Below are positions 1 to 8,245 of a stretch of 13,270 nt of DNA, piece by piece. The translations under genes were made by a program, and so were the position numbers. The notes beneath the pieces were generated by a model. The model searched no databases, was not told the DNA's origin, and saw nothing but the letters and a program-made list of their open reading frames with translations. The stretch comes from Actinidia chinensis (lineage: Eukaryota; Streptophyta; Magnoliopsida; Ericales; Actinidiaceae), in contig VIGQ01000571.1 of assembly GCA_009663005.1 (NCBI GenBank), positions 15,001-28,270 of the forward strand. The letters are read 5' to 3'. Position 1 is the first letter of the stretch, and every line of letters starts with the position of its first letter.

Positions 1-135
1 TTGACTCGAACTTGGCTTGATACCAATTTGGTTTTGGTCCAGGACTAGTCACAGTCCATCTGCCAATATCAACTACACACACAAGACACTAGATTTACGT
101 GGTCAACCATCCTGCTTACGTCTACGGAGAGGAAC
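1..135. repeat. Worn fragment resembling a plant LTR-type dispersed repeat
   Basis: Two short phrases recall a dispersed, retrotransposon-derived repeat found widely in plants: 'cttggcttgataccaatttg' near 11-30 and 'tttacgtggtcaacc' followed by 'cttacgtctacggag' near 94-130. In the common versions the wording is close to 'cttggctctgatacca' and 'ttacgtggttcg...cctacgtccacgg'. The match is from memory and imperfect, and no paired long terminal repeat, primer-binding site or coding domain is visible in the window. The element may begin outside the window. Confidence 0.3.
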
Positions 136-179
136 TATAATCCATAATCACGAATGATTAAAAAGAGTACATAGTGAGG

Positions 180-600
180 AGATCACACTCTCCACTCACC
201 TCTCTTCATTCTTTTCATTTCTCAACCATCTAAAATCCTGTCTTGCTTTCATTCACTCCTACAAGCCCTCTCTCTATCAAACTCTTCTCTCTGTGCTCTC
301 CTCGGTGCTCTTCACGAGCACCATAGCACTCCCCTAAAACAACCCTCTTCACTCTCAGTCACTCTTTCCCCCTCTGCACACAGCAACAGCTGTTGTGCTT
401 CCCAGTATCCCCCAGGATTATCTATTTTTGCTCTTCCGCGCTCTCTCTATCTCTATCTCAACAAAGCCTTTTATAGAGGATGTTTTGGCCTCCATCTTTG
501 ACAATGGAGAGCCATCAATACTGACTTCTTCACCGCCTATCTCTTCTCCCCTCTCTCTGCCTCTTCTTTCTTTCTCTTCTTTCCGTTTGCAAAAACAACG
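180..600 (+). other. Pyrimidine-rich leader-like tract, no supported gene
   Basis: On the plus strand this stretch is dominated by C and T, with many CTCTCT and TTCTTT runs, as in plant 5' leaders or CT-rich promoter tracts. An open frame of 69 codons from a GTG (395-604) runs through it, but its Ser/Leu/Pro-rich product simply reflects the CT composition and has no recognisable domain. A short ATG frame near 480 ends after about 14 codons. It could be the 5' leader of a lost gene or low-complexity sequence. No splice structure or coding continuation is visible downstream. Confidence 0.3.
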
Positions 601-890
601 GTGAAAGATTTTTGAGAGACATCTAGAAGAAGATTGCTGCTGCCCCTCATTAACATAAGTTTGGACTTGGCCTTGGGGCTTCTAAATGGGTCTCTTATTG
701 GGCTTTCTTCATTGATTGGCTTGAGCGTGAAATGGGCTGGAATCCCAACATGAAGAACTCAAAAATACATTGTGTCCAAAATGTGGTCATCGCAAATTAT
801 AAGATCACCCAAAAAACAATAACTTTTTTTTGGCATTACATGACCTTAACTACCGCACATAGATAGTATTAGGATGACCCTTACAAACAC
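601..890. other. Intergenic stretch, nothing recognised
   Basis: Mixed-composition plant DNA with no long open frame, no repeat that recurs in this window and no clear regulatory motif. Confidence 0.5.
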
Positions 891-1033
891 AGGGGTGGTA
901 TCACATTCCGGGCTATAAGCCCCCTCCTCACTTTTTAAAAATTAATAAAATTTACTTTAGATTTTAATTTTTGTACACTTTAGTCTCCTTAAAAATATTA
1001 AAAAAAATCTTATATTTTAAGCCCGCCCCTATC
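891..1033 (+). mobile_element. Small non-autonomous element with AGGGGTGG/CCGCCCCT ends
   Basis: The segment opens with 'caggggtgg', carries 'cgggctataagcccc' just inside, has an AT-rich core including 'tgtacactttagtctcctt', and closes with 'aagcccgcccct'. The ends form a short inverted repeat (AGGGGTGG against AGGGGCGG). A second copy lies in the opposite orientation at 9440-9655 and shares the end, the CGGGCTA box and the 'taatattttt ... tgtaca' core. The end resembles the widespread plant 'CAGGGGCGGAGCCAGG' transposon terminus. No flanking target-site duplication could be seen. It codes for nothing. It could be a MITE-like element or a terminal fragment of a larger transposon. Confidence 0.5.
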
Positions 1034-1913
1034 TAAAATCCTGAATGCTGGTGCCTACGATGCAATTGGTTGTTCATGTCAAACCTGTCGCACTGTTTAA
1101 AAAACGGCATTAGTTTTTTGAGTTTCATTAGCAATTACTATTTCTGATGGGGCTCTATAAATAATGTGAATTTTTTTTATGGATCACGCACTAAGAAGTC
1201 TTTATGTAGGGCAAAGTTCAAAGAAATCAGAATGAATCCCCACATCTTTGCCCTGGACAATACCATAGATCTAATCGTCCTGGATGCTTTTCTCTTAATT
1301 TAACTAGTAATTTTTAGAGTGAAATTTGTTCTTACTCCTTTTTAAGAGTCTACTATTTTTATCTTTTATTTTTTGGAAACATCCAAGAATATCACATATT
1401 ATATCTTAATAGGATCAACACTGAGCAGGTAAATAATTTTTTTGTTAGCAAAAGTTCTTGTAACATGAACGGTTCAAGGCTCTGCTAGGCAGATTCAAAG
1501 CGACCCAAAAGACCCCTCGTTAAAAAGCAAATAAAATGCTTGAGCAGGCAAACACAAACATCCAACCTAATTGCGGGACGCTACGTTCCTCTCTCTCCTC
1601 ATAATTCCCTTCCGATTCTTGAGACGGGGATCCTTGTTTATCATTCATGGGCTCTAACCAATCTTCCAAAAAAACTACTCGACAATGAAAACCCTCCAAA
1701 ATCTACAATTTTCCGTCCTAAAAGTCCCCACTCACAAAAACTACCCAAATCTAGATCTAGACTGGGATACCTCTGTTCTCACAACAAAGAATTCTGATTT
1801 TTCAAAACGCAAATTGGTTCCATTACACTACTCGAAAATGAAAACACTCCTTGCAATCTTTCCTAAACCACCATCGAAACGAAAGAAAAAAAAAAGAACA
1901 GTTGAATTTACCT
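1034..1913. other. Intergenic stretch, no supported gene
   Basis: Open frames across about 1540-1913 on the plus strand are short, rich in Lys, Ser and Pro, and lack any recognisable domain. If the leader exon proposed at 1914-2053 on the minus strand is real, 1820-1913 would be the start of its intron: read on the minus strand it is T-rich and begins with GTAAAT. Nothing else is recognised. Confidence 0.4.
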
Positions 1914-2053
1914 GGTCCATCATGTGGAGATTGATTGTGGTGGGAACTCGCATAATTGGAGACCCGGTGGTCGTGCCGAGCTACTTGGTTAAGGATACGG
2001 TTAGGGAGGGAGGGAGAGTAACTTCGAAGATCGTGAAGAGAGAAGAATAACAT
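1914..2053 (-). other. Possible minus-strand first exon with splice donor
   Basis: Read on the minus strand, the segment starts with pyrimidine-rich, leader-like sequence (TTCTCTTCACG..., TCTCCCTCCCTCCC). It then passes through less biased sequence and reaches 'gatggaccag' directly followed by 'gtaaattc', a good plant splice donor, and then T-rich intron-like sequence. An ATG frame opens at 2053 and reads through the donor (76 codons to 1823), and a second ATG sits directly before the donor in 'atgatggaccag'. No protein family is recognised and no downstream exon could be placed, so this is a composition-and-splice-site inference only. Confidence 0.22.
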
Positions 2054-2279
2054 CCGAATAACACTTCATGATGTTTTCCTGATTTCAGGACGAAAAATGA
2101 TAATTTTTCTCGCCAATTTGATACACGCAGTGGATGAAACTATAATTTTTCACCTATATTATTTTTGTTTCTTGATTGGTGACAAACACTAGTTTCCTCA
2201 CAAAATAGATACAAATTGGCATGAAATATTTTTTTGTCTCTAGCTTTTGTCACGGTAGAGAGTTTTTGGTTTGCAGTGT

Positions 2280-3280
2280 AATTTTTTTCCTCATGCACAA
2301 TTAAAATAAAATAATAGTATCTTTTTAAAATAAAATAATCATAAATTTTATTTTTTTAAGTATGCTTAGACTAGAACACTTAAATAGTAAAAATATTTAG
2401 ATTAAGTTTTATTAAAAAAAATTCTTATTGATAACAAAGTTTTATTTTTTAAATACATTTTAATTAGAATTATTTAAAAAATAAACTTATTAGATCATTT
2501 GTTTTAAAATAATTACTTATTGATAAAAAAATAAAAAATAGAGTAATATACAAAGAACTAGTATTTTGAGAAAAAGAAAATATTTATTTTATTTTAATAA
2601 TGTATTATAAAAAAAAAAAATTAAAATGTTTTAAATCGAAGGGCCAACTTGCATTTTTGGCAAAAAATAGATACAAGAAAAATTTAATAATATTATAACA
2701 ATACGGAGGGATTCAATTAATTTATAAACCTACAAAAAAATATAACTTTATTTATGAGAAACTTTCGTTAAAGGGAAGTGAAATTGATTCCATCTAATTA
2801 ACGTTAACTCAATTGTCTTTTGGTTAGCAAGACCAAAAGGGGCATATATCTATATGAATTCAACTATTTGAAAGAGCACCGTTGGCGATTTGATCTAAGA
2901 GTAATACATAATCAGATATAAAATAAATACAATTCATTTTAAATCTCACATTATCTTTTAATAGTTTACCGATTGAAATTCATTGAAGTAATCTAACGGC
3001 TAAAATTTCACATAATATTATTTTGTTCCTCAAAAAAATATCAATTCATTCTTATCAAAAATGAGGGACCCACATATGTTCTTATTCAATAGACAAAAAA
3101 AATTTAAATTTTGGCATATTTTTTATTCATTAGATTATTTAAAGTGGGATTTATACAAAAAAAAATTAAAATATATATTTCTTTCTCCCTCATTTCTCTC
3201 AAACTAATAATTTTTTTTTTAAAATTATTATAATTTTTAATTTATTCTTAATTTTAAATAATATAATTTTTAAAAATTGT
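2280..3280. other. Extremely AT-rich intergenic region
   Basis: About one kilobase of long A and T runs ('ttaaaataaaataat', 'taaaaaaaaaaaatta', 'aatttttttttttaaaatt'), with almost no G or C over long stretches. It contains no significant open frame. Such sequence is typical of plant intergenic DNA and could act as a matrix-attachment-like or nucleosome-poor region upstream of the leader-like segment at 3360-3547. That role is inferred from composition only. Confidence 0.5.
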
Positions 3281-3359
3281 AAACTCTAACAAATTTACGT
3301 GATTTGTTTTGTTTTACGTAAATTTTTAGTTTCTCCAATAATTTCCCCATTTGATAAAA

Positions 3360-3547
3360 CCACTGAAACCCGCAGTGCATATCGTATGGCTCATCTGTCG
3401 AACCGGCCGGTTCTGACAAAATCATCTGATTTTGGGGGTGGGTTCGGGCGTCAGCTAGGTTTTCTCGCTCCCTTCTCTCACCTCTGTTCTTCAGTCTTCG
3501 GTCTTCAGGGGCCGAACGAGAGAGAGTTCGAACTTCGAAGCCTCCAG
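3360..3547 (+). other. Candidate 5' leader exon of a plant gene with splice donor
   Basis: After the AT-rich region, composition changes abruptly to a C/T/G-rich segment containing 'ggttttctcgctcccttctctcacc' type leader sequence and 'ggggccgaacgagag'. It ends in 'gaagcctccag' directly followed by 'gtaccaatc', a good plant exon/donor junction. Sequence beyond the junction is T-rich and intron-like for several hundred bases. Open frames cross it on both strands (plus 3299-3628, minus 3270-3644), but neither product is recognisable and both look like by-products of the composition. It may be the leader of a real gene whose coding exons are lost or displaced, or a duplicated promoter/leader fragment. 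No coding exon could be joined to it. Confidence 0.33.
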
Positions 3548-4440
3548 GTACCAATCTTCTCGCTGTCTGTTCCGTGTTCAACCATTCAACTACGTGATGT
3601 TCATTACATTTCGAGATATTTTGTATAGGGATTTTGGTTAACACGTTGATTTTTTGTATTCATCACTGTGTTGGTCCTATAGAGATAATACCTGAATTTT
3701 CTTTTTTTCTTTTTGATTCATATCTGTGCTGATATACCCGATTGATCACTGTGTTTATGCTAATAAATTAGTTTGTCAGAGACCTGATCATGTTGTTTTT
3801 TTTTTCTTATTATGATTTTTGTGTTCGTTTATTACTTTATCCTTTCAATTGCTGATTGTGGTTATGTTGTGCTAATGGTAAGGATAATCTCATCACTCAC
3901 TGCCATGGTAATACTGTATTTCTCACTTTTCGCTTGTTTGGTTTATGAATTGGTTTTTTGACACCTATATTTTATATTTTTGTGAAGTTATTAATATATG
4001 TATGAGGTAATCATGATGTCATTGTTCGATTCTAGTTGATCTAATGGTTGAAATGGAACAAGTGACCTTTGACCTGCTTCCTTTCCCGGTTCCCTCAATT
4101 GGTTGGGATAACAGAACATTGGTAGCGAGTGAGAACCAGTGTGCAAGTGAGGGTTGCATTTTGTGTTGTGTTTGATAATGAGAACTATTAGTGTGTGCAT
4201 TTGTCGAGTGAGTCCTGCATGTGGGTGTGCACTGTGGTGTGGCCATGGATGGTTACGTGAGTGGGATCAGGGCTGACTATTGTGTTGTTGTCGTCGGTAA
4301 TGTTGCAAGATACATGACCACTGGTGTTCTGTTGACGGTTTACTGTTTGAGTGGGTACTTTGGTATGTGAAGACTTTTTCTTGTGTGTGGTGTTTTGGTA
4401 CAAATTGTATAGCTGGTTTGTGTGAGTCACTATTTTTGGG
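3548..4440 (+). other. Intron-like T-rich then TG-rich sequence
   Basis: 3548-4010 is rich in T with many short T runs, as in plant introns. From about 4100 to 4440 it becomes strikingly rich in TG and GTG ('ttgtgttgtgtttg', 'gtgggtgtgcactgtggtgtgg'). Several overlapping minus-strand open frames (3991-4548) arise from this bias: their products are His/Thr-rich without any domain, so they are not called. A possible splice acceptor, 'ctctttccag', lies near 4512, but no recognisable exon follows. Confidence 0.3.
4044..4175 (+). CDS. Small open frame of 43 codons, doubtful
   Basis: An ATG frame within the intron-like region encodes a 43-residue product beginning MVEMEQVTFDLLPFPVP and ending in a Cys-rich CILCCV tail. 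It is less compositionally biased than its surroundings, and it coincides with the plus strand of the putative transcript starting at 3360-3547. No family is recognised and no membrane or signal segment is evident. It could be a chance frame, an upstream ORF in an unspliced leader, or part of a coding exon. Confidence is low. Confidence 0.12.
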   Translation: MVEMEQVTFDLLPFPVPSIGWDNRTLVASENQCASEGCILCCV

Positions 4441-4709
4441 TGAGCACGGAATAGAGATGTGATATGGGGAGGAAAATTTGATAAAAAAGTAAGACAAATA
4501 TTCTCTTTCCAGTAGAAAAAAACTGTTAACTGGAGTTAGAAGTTGCACTTTTTAGTCCCTACAACGTTGTGTTATAATTTTGTACATTTGTAGACCTAAG
4601 GGGCTATGTGCTTCAGGACAACTACAAGAGGATAATCTACTTTTCCATGTAATCATTGAAAAACCTCAGAAAATTCCTGATACAACAATTTTCTTTTTCA
4701 AAACTCTTC

Positions 4710-4942
4710 ATGTGGCTCCCTATAGTCCCTTATTTTTTTTTTTAGAATGAGGTCTATTTAAACACATGACGTGTCCTGTACTACACAACATTTTGAAAAC
4801 GACATGGATTTTACTAGTTTTTTCACCTCTCATCATATGCACACACAAGAAATATGTTTACTTATTGCACCATCAATTAAAAAATAATGGGACTCACCAT
4901 GTTACCTGAGGCGCACTTAAGACTTATGAGGTGAAGAATCCA
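4710..4942 (+). repeat. Diverged direct repeat, copy 1
   Basis: Copy 1 includes 'ggctccctatagtccc', a 'gaggtctatttaaacacatgacg' block, then 'ttttactagttttttcacctct', an AT-rich spacer, 'aatgggactcaccatgttac' and the end 'ttatgaggtgaagaatcc'. The same blocks occur in the same order about 405 bases downstream at 5107-5346. Copies differ by many substitutions and small indels, so the duplication is old or the two are separate insertions of one family. Confidence 0.6.
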
Positions 4943-5106
4943 CCCGTTGATATTAGCAATCTCTCTTAATATAGTGAGCAAACTAATTGTATACAACTTT
5001 TCTCTTCAATCATTAATCTAATCCAAGTAAGCAGGACTCGACTTTTCAAGGATTGGTGATTATTCACCATTTGCCTCCTATCGGTTTACTAGTTCGTTTC
5101 AACTCT

Positions 5107-5346
5107 CATTTGCCTCCTATATGGCATGATACGTCCCATTATTTTCTGGATATGGAGGTCATATGTAAACACACGGCGTTTGTCTAGTAGATGAGCATAT
5201 CATTTGTCATTAGATGGTTTTACTAGTTTTTCCACCTCTTATGCTTATACAAAAAAAAAATCCTTATTGGACTCGTCAAATTAAAAAAAAATGGGGCTTA
5301 CTATGTCACATGAAGGTGCATTAGGAGTTAGGAGGTGAAGAGATCC
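5107..5346 (+). repeat. Diverged direct repeat, copy 2
   Basis: Copy 2 matches copy 1 (4710-4942) block by block: 'gcctcctatatgg', 'ggaggtcatatgtaaacacacgg', 'ttttactagtttttccacctct', 'aatggggcttactatgtcac' and 'ttaggaggtgaagagatcc'. About 165 bases of unrelated sequence separate the copies. No coding potential, terminal inverted repeat or obvious target-site duplication is visible. Confidence 0.6.
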
Positions 5347-5604
5347 AACAAAATATTTCATTGATAGATAGTATTTCTCTAAGAGAAGAGATTATAACAT
5401 GGTTTATTAATGAGTAATTCAAGTTTATAATGAGCACAACCAAAATAAATAAATCCAAGAGTTGAAAGAGTCTCCTTCCTAATCACAAGTGAAATGATTG
5501 CTAGTAATTGTGAATCCCGTTTTGTTGCTAATAATTACTATTATTTTGCGGTATGTATGTGAATTTGAGAATATGCTAGGTTATTTTGGCTAGTTAAAAA
5601 TCCT
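5347..5604. other. Intergenic stretch, nothing recognised
   Basis: AT-rich sequence without a significant open frame or internal repeat. Confidence 0.5.
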
Positions 5605-5703
5605 CCGCCTAGGCCCCGCCTAGGCGTAGGCCGCCCAGGAGCTAGGCTCTCGCCTAGGCGCTGGGCCCTCCGCCCGCCTGCTTAACGCCTAGCGCTTTTT
5701 AGA
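5605..5703 (+). repeat. GC-rich GCCTAGGC repeat cluster, copy 1
   Basis: A GC-rich island in AT-rich DNA. It starts with a 22-base phrase built on ccgcctaggccccgcctagg, continues through further CGCCTAGGCG palindromes (5617-5626, 5651-5660) and ends in 'cgcctagcgctttttaga'. The same start phrase and a near-identical end recur in the same orientation at 5902-5987. CTAGGCG-rich elements with a TTTTAGAACCTTG-like end are common plant dispersed repeats, from general knowledge; their class is not settled by this sequence. Confidence 0.7.
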
Positions 5704-5772
5704 GATCTAGTTTCTAATTTTTATGTATTTAGAGATCTAAATTGCTATTTTCTATCTTCCTCTTGTCTTATA

Positions 5773-5821
<49 letters not shown>

Positions 5822-5846
5822 TTGATATTTTGGTCATTTATTACTA

Positions 5847-5901
<55 letters not shown>
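5704..5901. repeat. AT-rich core with AAAT/AAT microsatellite
   Basis: This is the AT-rich spacer between the two GCCTAGGC clusters. Near its start the phrase 'tttagagatcta' occurs twice (about 5699 and 5728). Its end is a simple repeat, (AAAT)n passing into (AAT)n, at about 5871-5896, followed by an A run. It has no coding potential. Together with its flanks it probably forms one non-autonomous element of about 390 bases. Confidence 0.55.
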
Positions 5902-5926
<25 letters not shown>

Positions 5927-5990
5927 ACCTAGCCGCTAGGCACTAGGCCCCCCTCGGCCGCCCGATTACCGTCTAGCGATTTTAGAACCT
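5902..5990 (+). repeat. GC-rich GCCTAGGC repeat cluster, copy 2
   Basis: The first 22 bases (5902-5923) are identical to those at 5605-5626. The cluster then diverges through 'ggccacctagccgctagg' and ends in 'cgtctagcgattttaga', close to the end of copy 1. It is followed by 'accttg', the usual end phrase of this kind of plant repeat. Both copies are in direct orientation, so this is not a simple fold-back element, although each cluster is internally palindromic. Confidence 0.7.
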
Positions 5991-6109
5991 TGTAGTATTT
6001 GGTGTGGTGTATGCAACCCCTGAAAATTTTGGCATACATAGCCTTAGAGCTTTCAGGTTCAATTCAATAAGTCCCTTTCCTTAATGCAAACTTCACATAC
6101 TAGTCGGAA

Positions 6110-6230
6110 ATTGTCTCTGTATCCACTTTCCTTTTACTTCTCTCCAGTTATTTCTATCATCTTCGACTATACTACTTCTTGTTTTTTGTACTCTTATTTC
6201 TCTCTCTGCTCTGTAATCATCGGGCCCTTA
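6110..6230 (+). other. Pyrimidine-rich leader-like sequence upstream of the 14-3-3 relic
   Basis: The bases before the relic's start are rich in CT and TTCT motifs ('actttccttttacttctctcc', 'tttctctctctgctctg'), as expected for a plant 5' leader. This suggests the duplicated segment carried part of the leader along with the coding start. No TATA element was confidently placed. Confidence 0.35.
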
Positions 6231-6629
6231 ATGTTGATGGCAATACCTGTGAAGTGTGAACCTTCTGAGTACGACTGCTTCTATATGGCCAAGCTTGCTG
6301 AGAAAGCCAATCGCTCTGAGGTTGGTGAAGTTCGTTGGAGAAGCTCGTTGTTGGTACTAGCGGTGTTCTCTCTATCGACGAGCAAAACCTCCTCTCCGCC
6401 GCCTACAAGAATGTGATTGGCTCAATCGAGCAGGAGAAGCACCACAAGAATGAAGATGACAATGTTTTACTCGTCAATTACTACATACACATGGTCCAAT
6501 CCGACCACTCCAAGATCTGCACAAGAATTCTAAGGCTATTGAATGCTTAATCTGATACTCACGTTTGGGTTTAAAGCGTTCTACTTGAAGATGAAGGAAG
6601 AACACCATCAGTATGTGGCAGAATTCAAT
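6231..6629 (+). pseudogene. 14-3-3 (general regulatory factor) protein pseudogene, N-terminal half
   Basis: 14-3-3 proteins are dimeric cytosolic adaptors of about 250 residues that bind phosphoserine/phosphothreonine partners. The relic shows the family's N-terminal half in order: FYMAKLAEKANR near 6279, then MEKLVVGTSG, LSIDEQNLLSAAYKNVIGS, SIEQE, SKICTRILRLLNA and FKAFYLKMKEEHHQYVAEFN, ending at 6629. The wording is nearest the plant kappa/lambda-type members, from memory. Lesions include two frame changes: one near 6320-6335, where two nearby indels interrupt the first frame, and one near 6545, where a stop follows NA. The nine or so residues LRAAWRIVS are missing between VIGS and SIEQ. 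The conserved C-terminal half is absent, with no trace down to 7640. The start is taken at ATG 6231 or 6237. Homology ends at a GT (6630), so the copy could be cut at an exon border, but no later exon is seen. It cannot make a functional 14-3-3. Confidence 0.85.
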
Positions 6630-6632
6630 GTT

Positions 6633-7640
6633 GTTCTTTGTGTTTTTGTCCATAATATCTTAAGGGACCCATCCCTCAATTTGAGGTTTTCACCCGTTAT
6701 AGAAGTGCATCATTGGACAAAGAACAAATATTGGCTGCACTATTCTTGCAATACATCTATGGTTCCTAAAGAATGGGTCGTGTGTTTGTTTGGTCCCCAA
6801 AATTTTAAATTTGTCAACTTTGCCCCTAGGTGTTGTACGCATATGTTTGGGTGATGGCAATCTTAAAGACAAATGGAAATGTGATTCCTAGTTCATGAAT
6901 CTACCGTTTCAATCATGTTGAAATTGGATTTTGTTTGCTTATTACCTAGTAAAGTGAGACTCAATATTTCAAAATTTAAGATAATGATTTTGTTAACATA
7001 TTGACAACAATTTTTACTATTAAACGCTTGAATAATTGGATAGATTATTGCATCATCTGAACACTTACAGAATGTGATTATCTCATCAATATTAATTGCT
7101 TGGTAATTTATTTTTTTCTTATAAGATTCTCATTTGAACTCAAAATCTTGACTACCCAAACGGAGCTTTTAGTGTTTAGGCTGACATTGACAAAAGTGAA
7201 ACTTGGGGGAACCAAAATGACAAGAAACATGTACTTAGGGACCACGTATGTATTTTGTGCTTATTTTCATTAACGACTTAAACGGCCATTTGAATTGGAC
7301 CAGTTTGAATCAAATTCAAAACTTTAATGATGAAATTATAACTTGCAGGACCAAAGAGACACTACAGACATCTTTATGGACTATTTGCATGTTGTTCCTA
7401 ACATGTTGACACTTGACACACAATCATTAAAATCTTATGTTTTACTTGTCACCTCTGTTCTATCCACAATCCCATATTTTTCCAGTTCTTCGTGAAATCA
7501 TTATAGAAATCTAACATGTCGCCTGTGTTGATGAGTTGGCTCCCAAATTTTGTTTGAAGAATAAAATTGGGGACACGAAACCTAACCATAGAACTAGCCA
7601 CATCTCACTCACACGCACGCATGTGGGCTCAGCAGTTGTT
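6633..7640. other. Intergenic stretch, no gene recognised
   Basis: Open frames at 6543-6854 (plus, beyond the 14-3-3 relic) and 6690-6872 (minus) have no recognisable domain. Phrases such as 'ttggtccccaaaattttaaatttg' (6791) and 'agggaccacgtatg' (7229) are typical of worn plant repeats, but no element borders could be drawn. No C-terminal 14-3-3 exon is present. Confidence 0.45.
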
Positions 7641-8180
7641 GTGGGTTAAATCCATGTTTATGGGGTGCAGCTGGTTTTGATTTCTGTGTCTCTAGAATTG
7701 TTGGGCTCTTTCTCCCAGTTTGGGATGTCCCCAATGGAACTTGGCTGTTTTTTGATAATGGGGCCCCCCCCCACATCCTTGCATGTCAAAAGCCAAAAGG
7801 CCGGGTACATGCACCAGACAGACTCGTAAACAGAAGAGAAACTACCCCAAGCAAAAATATCACGTAGAGGCACGGAAAGGAACCACTAGTACCCGTGTTA
7901 GTGATTCACCATCAACCTTTGACCATTCTATCAACCAATGTAGAGGATGCTCGCCTCCAGAATGTTTCATCGAGTGTCCTGGATTGATCAAATAACCTAT
8001 GGCATTAGTTTTTCCGTCAGCGATCTTCTGCCTCCTCACTCCTGCTCTACGGTGGTTTGACCTATTCCTTTGATGGCCACCTAATGTAACCTGGAGCTTG
8101 CTTTCAATACCCATTGCTTGTAATTTCATGCCAAAGGCTGGACTGGCTGTAGCTAGGGGAGGCTTGGCAGCCACGCCCAG
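7641..8180. other. Higher-complexity stretch, unassigned, possibly degraded exon sequence
   Basis: This segment has a more even base composition than its surroundings and moderately long open frames on both strands: minus 7860-8174 (104 codons) and 7658-7873 (71 codons), plus 7783-7995 (70 codons). The two minus-strand frames overlap slightly and could be pieces of one frameshifted gene. Neither translation shows a family motif I recognise: the longer has a basic middle (GGHQRNRSNHRRAGVRRQK) and no membrane segment. A GGGG-C9 homopolymer lies at 7760-7772. It may be a non-coding transcript, a decayed gene or repeat sequence. Confidence 0.25.
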
Positions 8181-8198
8181 TCCAGTCCACCTCGTCCA

Positions 8199-8243
8199 CC
8201 CACCCCATTTTTAGCCCACCCCAGCACACCCCACACCTAGCCC
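8199..8243 (-). other. Potential G-quadruplex on the minus strand
   Basis: The plus strand has six closely spaced C tracts: 8199-8201, 8203-8206, 8215-8217, 8219-8222, 8229-8232 and 8241-8243. On the minus strand these are G tracts of three or four, separated mainly by 1-8 bases, which fits a relaxed G-quadruplex pattern. The surrounding sequence is rich in CCCAGTCCAGTCC and CCACCCC phrases. A function is not evident. Confidence 0.35.
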
Positions 8244-8245
8244 AG

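Noticed and set aside
395..604. 69-codon plus-strand frame in the CT-rich tract
   Set aside because: It starts at GTG, its composition is that of a pyrimidine tract and no domain is visible.
3526..3540. 'gagttcgaacttcg', resembling a tRNA T-loop/B-box
   Set aside because: No A-box at the right distance and no cloverleaf could be folded.
3270..3644. 124-codon minus-strand frame opposite the leader-like segment
   Set aside because: It overlaps a plus-strand frame in the same compositional island, has no recognisable motif, and the plus-strand leader/donor reading explains the segment better.
3991..4548. Four overlapping minus-strand frames with His/Thr/Gln-rich products
   Set aside because: They reflect the TG-rich plus strand (CA-rich on the minus strand) and overlap one another in several frames.
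5605..5990. CRISPR-like reading of the repeated palindromic phrases
   Set aside because: The phrases lack regular unit-spacer structure and the context is plant nuclear DNA.
6543..6854. 103-codon frame as a separate gene
   Set aside because: Only its first part (to 6629) is meaningful, as the frameshifted continuation of the 14-3-3 relic; the remainder has no similarity I can recognise.
7760..7772. GGGG followed by nine C
   Set aside because: A homopolymer run without further structure; it could also be a sequencing or assembly length error.
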